From: Chondrus crispus
Lineage: Eukaryota > Rhodophyta > Florideophyceae > Gigartinales > Gigartinaceae
DNA: 64,000 nucleotides
Direction of reading: 5' to 3'
Assembly (NCBI RefSeq): GCF_000350225.1
Contig: NW_005179035.1
Span: forward strand, 1 to 64,000
Of the stretch, positions 62,543 to 64,000 are shown one piece after another; the stretch's first letter is position 1; every line of letters starts with the position of its first letter. Made by a program: the position numbers and the translations under genes. The notes beneath the pieces were generated by a model that saw nothing but the letters and a program-made list of their open reading frames with translations, ran no database searches and had not been told where the DNA came from.

Positions 62543-64000
62543 ACCGGCCCAGCACCGCGCCCGTGCGCGCCCGCACGCCGCGTGCCGAGTTTCTCCCACG
62601 CGCAGCCACCACCCCCCACCCCCCCCCCCAAGTGCTCGCGTGGAACGCTTTTCCACCCCGTTCCAGATCGCAGGCCGCTTGGAGGTGCCTTTACTTCGTG
62701 AGTTGTCACAGCAAACTCTTGGTACCCCTGCTGATTACCTTCGCCGCCAATGGCTCGTCCTCGACTGGGATCCCGTCGCCGAAGATCTCGCCCCCAGGAT
62801 GATTTCGGATCGCGTCGATTGGATGCTCGACGTGGTTAGGTTTCGCGTCCCCTTCGCCGGTGCGCTTGTCGCAGGGTGCTATGCAGGGTTTAGGTGGACT
62901 TGAGTTGAGGATCATTGGCCGTAAATGCCGTCGTGGTTCGGCTGGCATATGTTCTGGGCTTTTGAAATGACAACTTTTCACCGCATCATGGGTTATGCGA
63001 TCCATGCGAAGCACGTGAATCACCGAAAAGCTTCTAAGATTTGGCACCGTTGTAAACCCACAAATCCCCAAGCCCGCGTCCGTTCTGTTTTCTCTTGGAC
63101 AATATTTAAGCTCATTATTTTCAGTGCGTGCATGCGGAAAGTGTTGCGATGTACCGCAGATATTGGTGCCCTTGCGAACTGAAAATGGAGTTTTCAGACG
63201 ACACAAAATGAGAAAATGGACGCCGGAGATACTCAAGATCAGTTCCATTGTCGTGACGTATTCTATTCCACTCAATGGCAAGTGCATATGCAAGTACTTC
63301 TGGCGAATGCGATGAATTGCAAGCTCGAACCTTTGCCCTTCTCTCCCTCTAAAGCGATAATCGACAAGTGGGAGTGTGCTTCTACTCACGAGGGTATGGA
63401 AACATCGCCGTTGACTCTAATGCTGACATTCACGAGCTTCCTACCAATACTCCACTTAACCCTGCTTCAGAGCTTGCAAAGTGGGCGAGAGTGTAACGCA
63501 ATCTCGACAAGTTCTTTGCTCCATGAGAGCACGATCGCATGAAAGTTGCGGCATTTCTGACCGAGCCAGTCCCCATTTTAATCTTGCTGAAACTACCGTA
63601 CCATTTTTAATATCTAGCTCCGGCTTTAAAGCCGAGCTGAGGCGGTTCCTTCACTTTCATGGCTCAAGCATTTTTAGGTCCAAATTTATCACCGCGTTCA
63701 TTGAAGAAACAGTCTTCCGTCAAGTGTCACCTCCTCCGACAATACCTGATTTTACTAGCTGTAGATGCAGCCTATTGTCAGAGTTTCTGAGTTCCAAAAG
63801 CACTTGTCGTCGCTATGGCCTCTCTTCTCAGAGCATTTTGCACTGTCCGTCCCTGTCGAACACCCACGGCCGAGCGCAAATGAAAGGCTTTTCCACCCCA
63901 TTCACTTCTCGCCGACTTTTCAGTCCCATGTCGCTATCGCATGCGTGTGCAAATGAGTGCCACCTAAGCAAATCTGAAGGAGTTTGCAACCCGTTCTTAT
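62543..64000. other. Window end, unrecognised sequence
   Basis: A plus-strand frame to 62903 contains LGTPADYLRRQWLVLDWDPV and DRVDWMLDVVRFRVPFAGAL, which looks protein-like but matches no family I know; its upstream part is C-rich low complexity (about 62510-62640). A later plus-strand frame (63216-63542) and a minus-strand frame (63389-62706) have no motifs. A divergent host gene sharing a promoter region with the AlkB-like gene is possible. Confidence 0.3.

Overview
This window is eukaryotic nuclear DNA and is mostly transposable elements inserted into one another. Spliced genes with GT-AG introns, LTR retrotransposons of two superfamilies and at least five DNA-transposon groups exclude a prokaryote. 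Long intronless reading frames, Sel1-repeat genes and plant-type PIF/Harbinger transposases would suit an alga, perhaps a red alga, but that is inference.

Layout. 1-8121: a decayed Ty1/copia pol gene, split cleanly at 608/6977 by a 6.36-kb LTR element (609-6971). That element has 695-bp LTRs and a CCTCC target duplication, and retains only a gag-like region and an integrase tail with a chromodomain. 8217-16310: a rearranged inverted duplication. Its left arm was invaded by a piggyBac-type element (9013-12751), which was itself invaded by a Tc1-type element (9033-10296). Between the arms lie a decayed GC-rich gene (possibly NB-ARC) and a short inverted-repeat element.

16473-35402: two and a half tandem copies of a ~7.5-kb unit. 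Each unit starts with an intronless gene for a ~625-residue three-pass membrane protein. By eye the three proteins are nearly identical at both ends but differ strongly in a central block of the predicted ectodomain, although the noncoding flanks of the units are almost identical. The units also carry fragments of a tRNase Z-like gene, a Sel1-like gene and a pogo-type helix-turn-helix gene.

35405-51082: a stack of insertions. A pogo-like element (TA duplication) holds a Ty3/gypsy element (TAGAA duplication). One gypsy LTR holds an 8.1-kb Academ-like DNA transposon (GTTT duplication) and the other holds a solo LTR of a different family (GTTGT duplication). The Academ-like element encodes a giant protein with an XPG-type nuclease and a cysteine-rich CXC-like module, plus, convergently, a protein that looks like a PCIF1-family N6-adenine methyltransferase.

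51136-64000: a PIF/Harbinger element with its Myb-like partner gene, a frameshifted Sel1-repeat gene, a second Harbinger-type transposase interrupted by another solo LTR, and a host-gene region with a spliced HPPK-DHPS folate gene and an AlkB-like gene. Both host genes look frameshifted or truncated.

The two points most worth pursuing are the Academ-like element carrying a methyltransferase and the tandem array of membrane proteins with a hypervariable ectodomain block.
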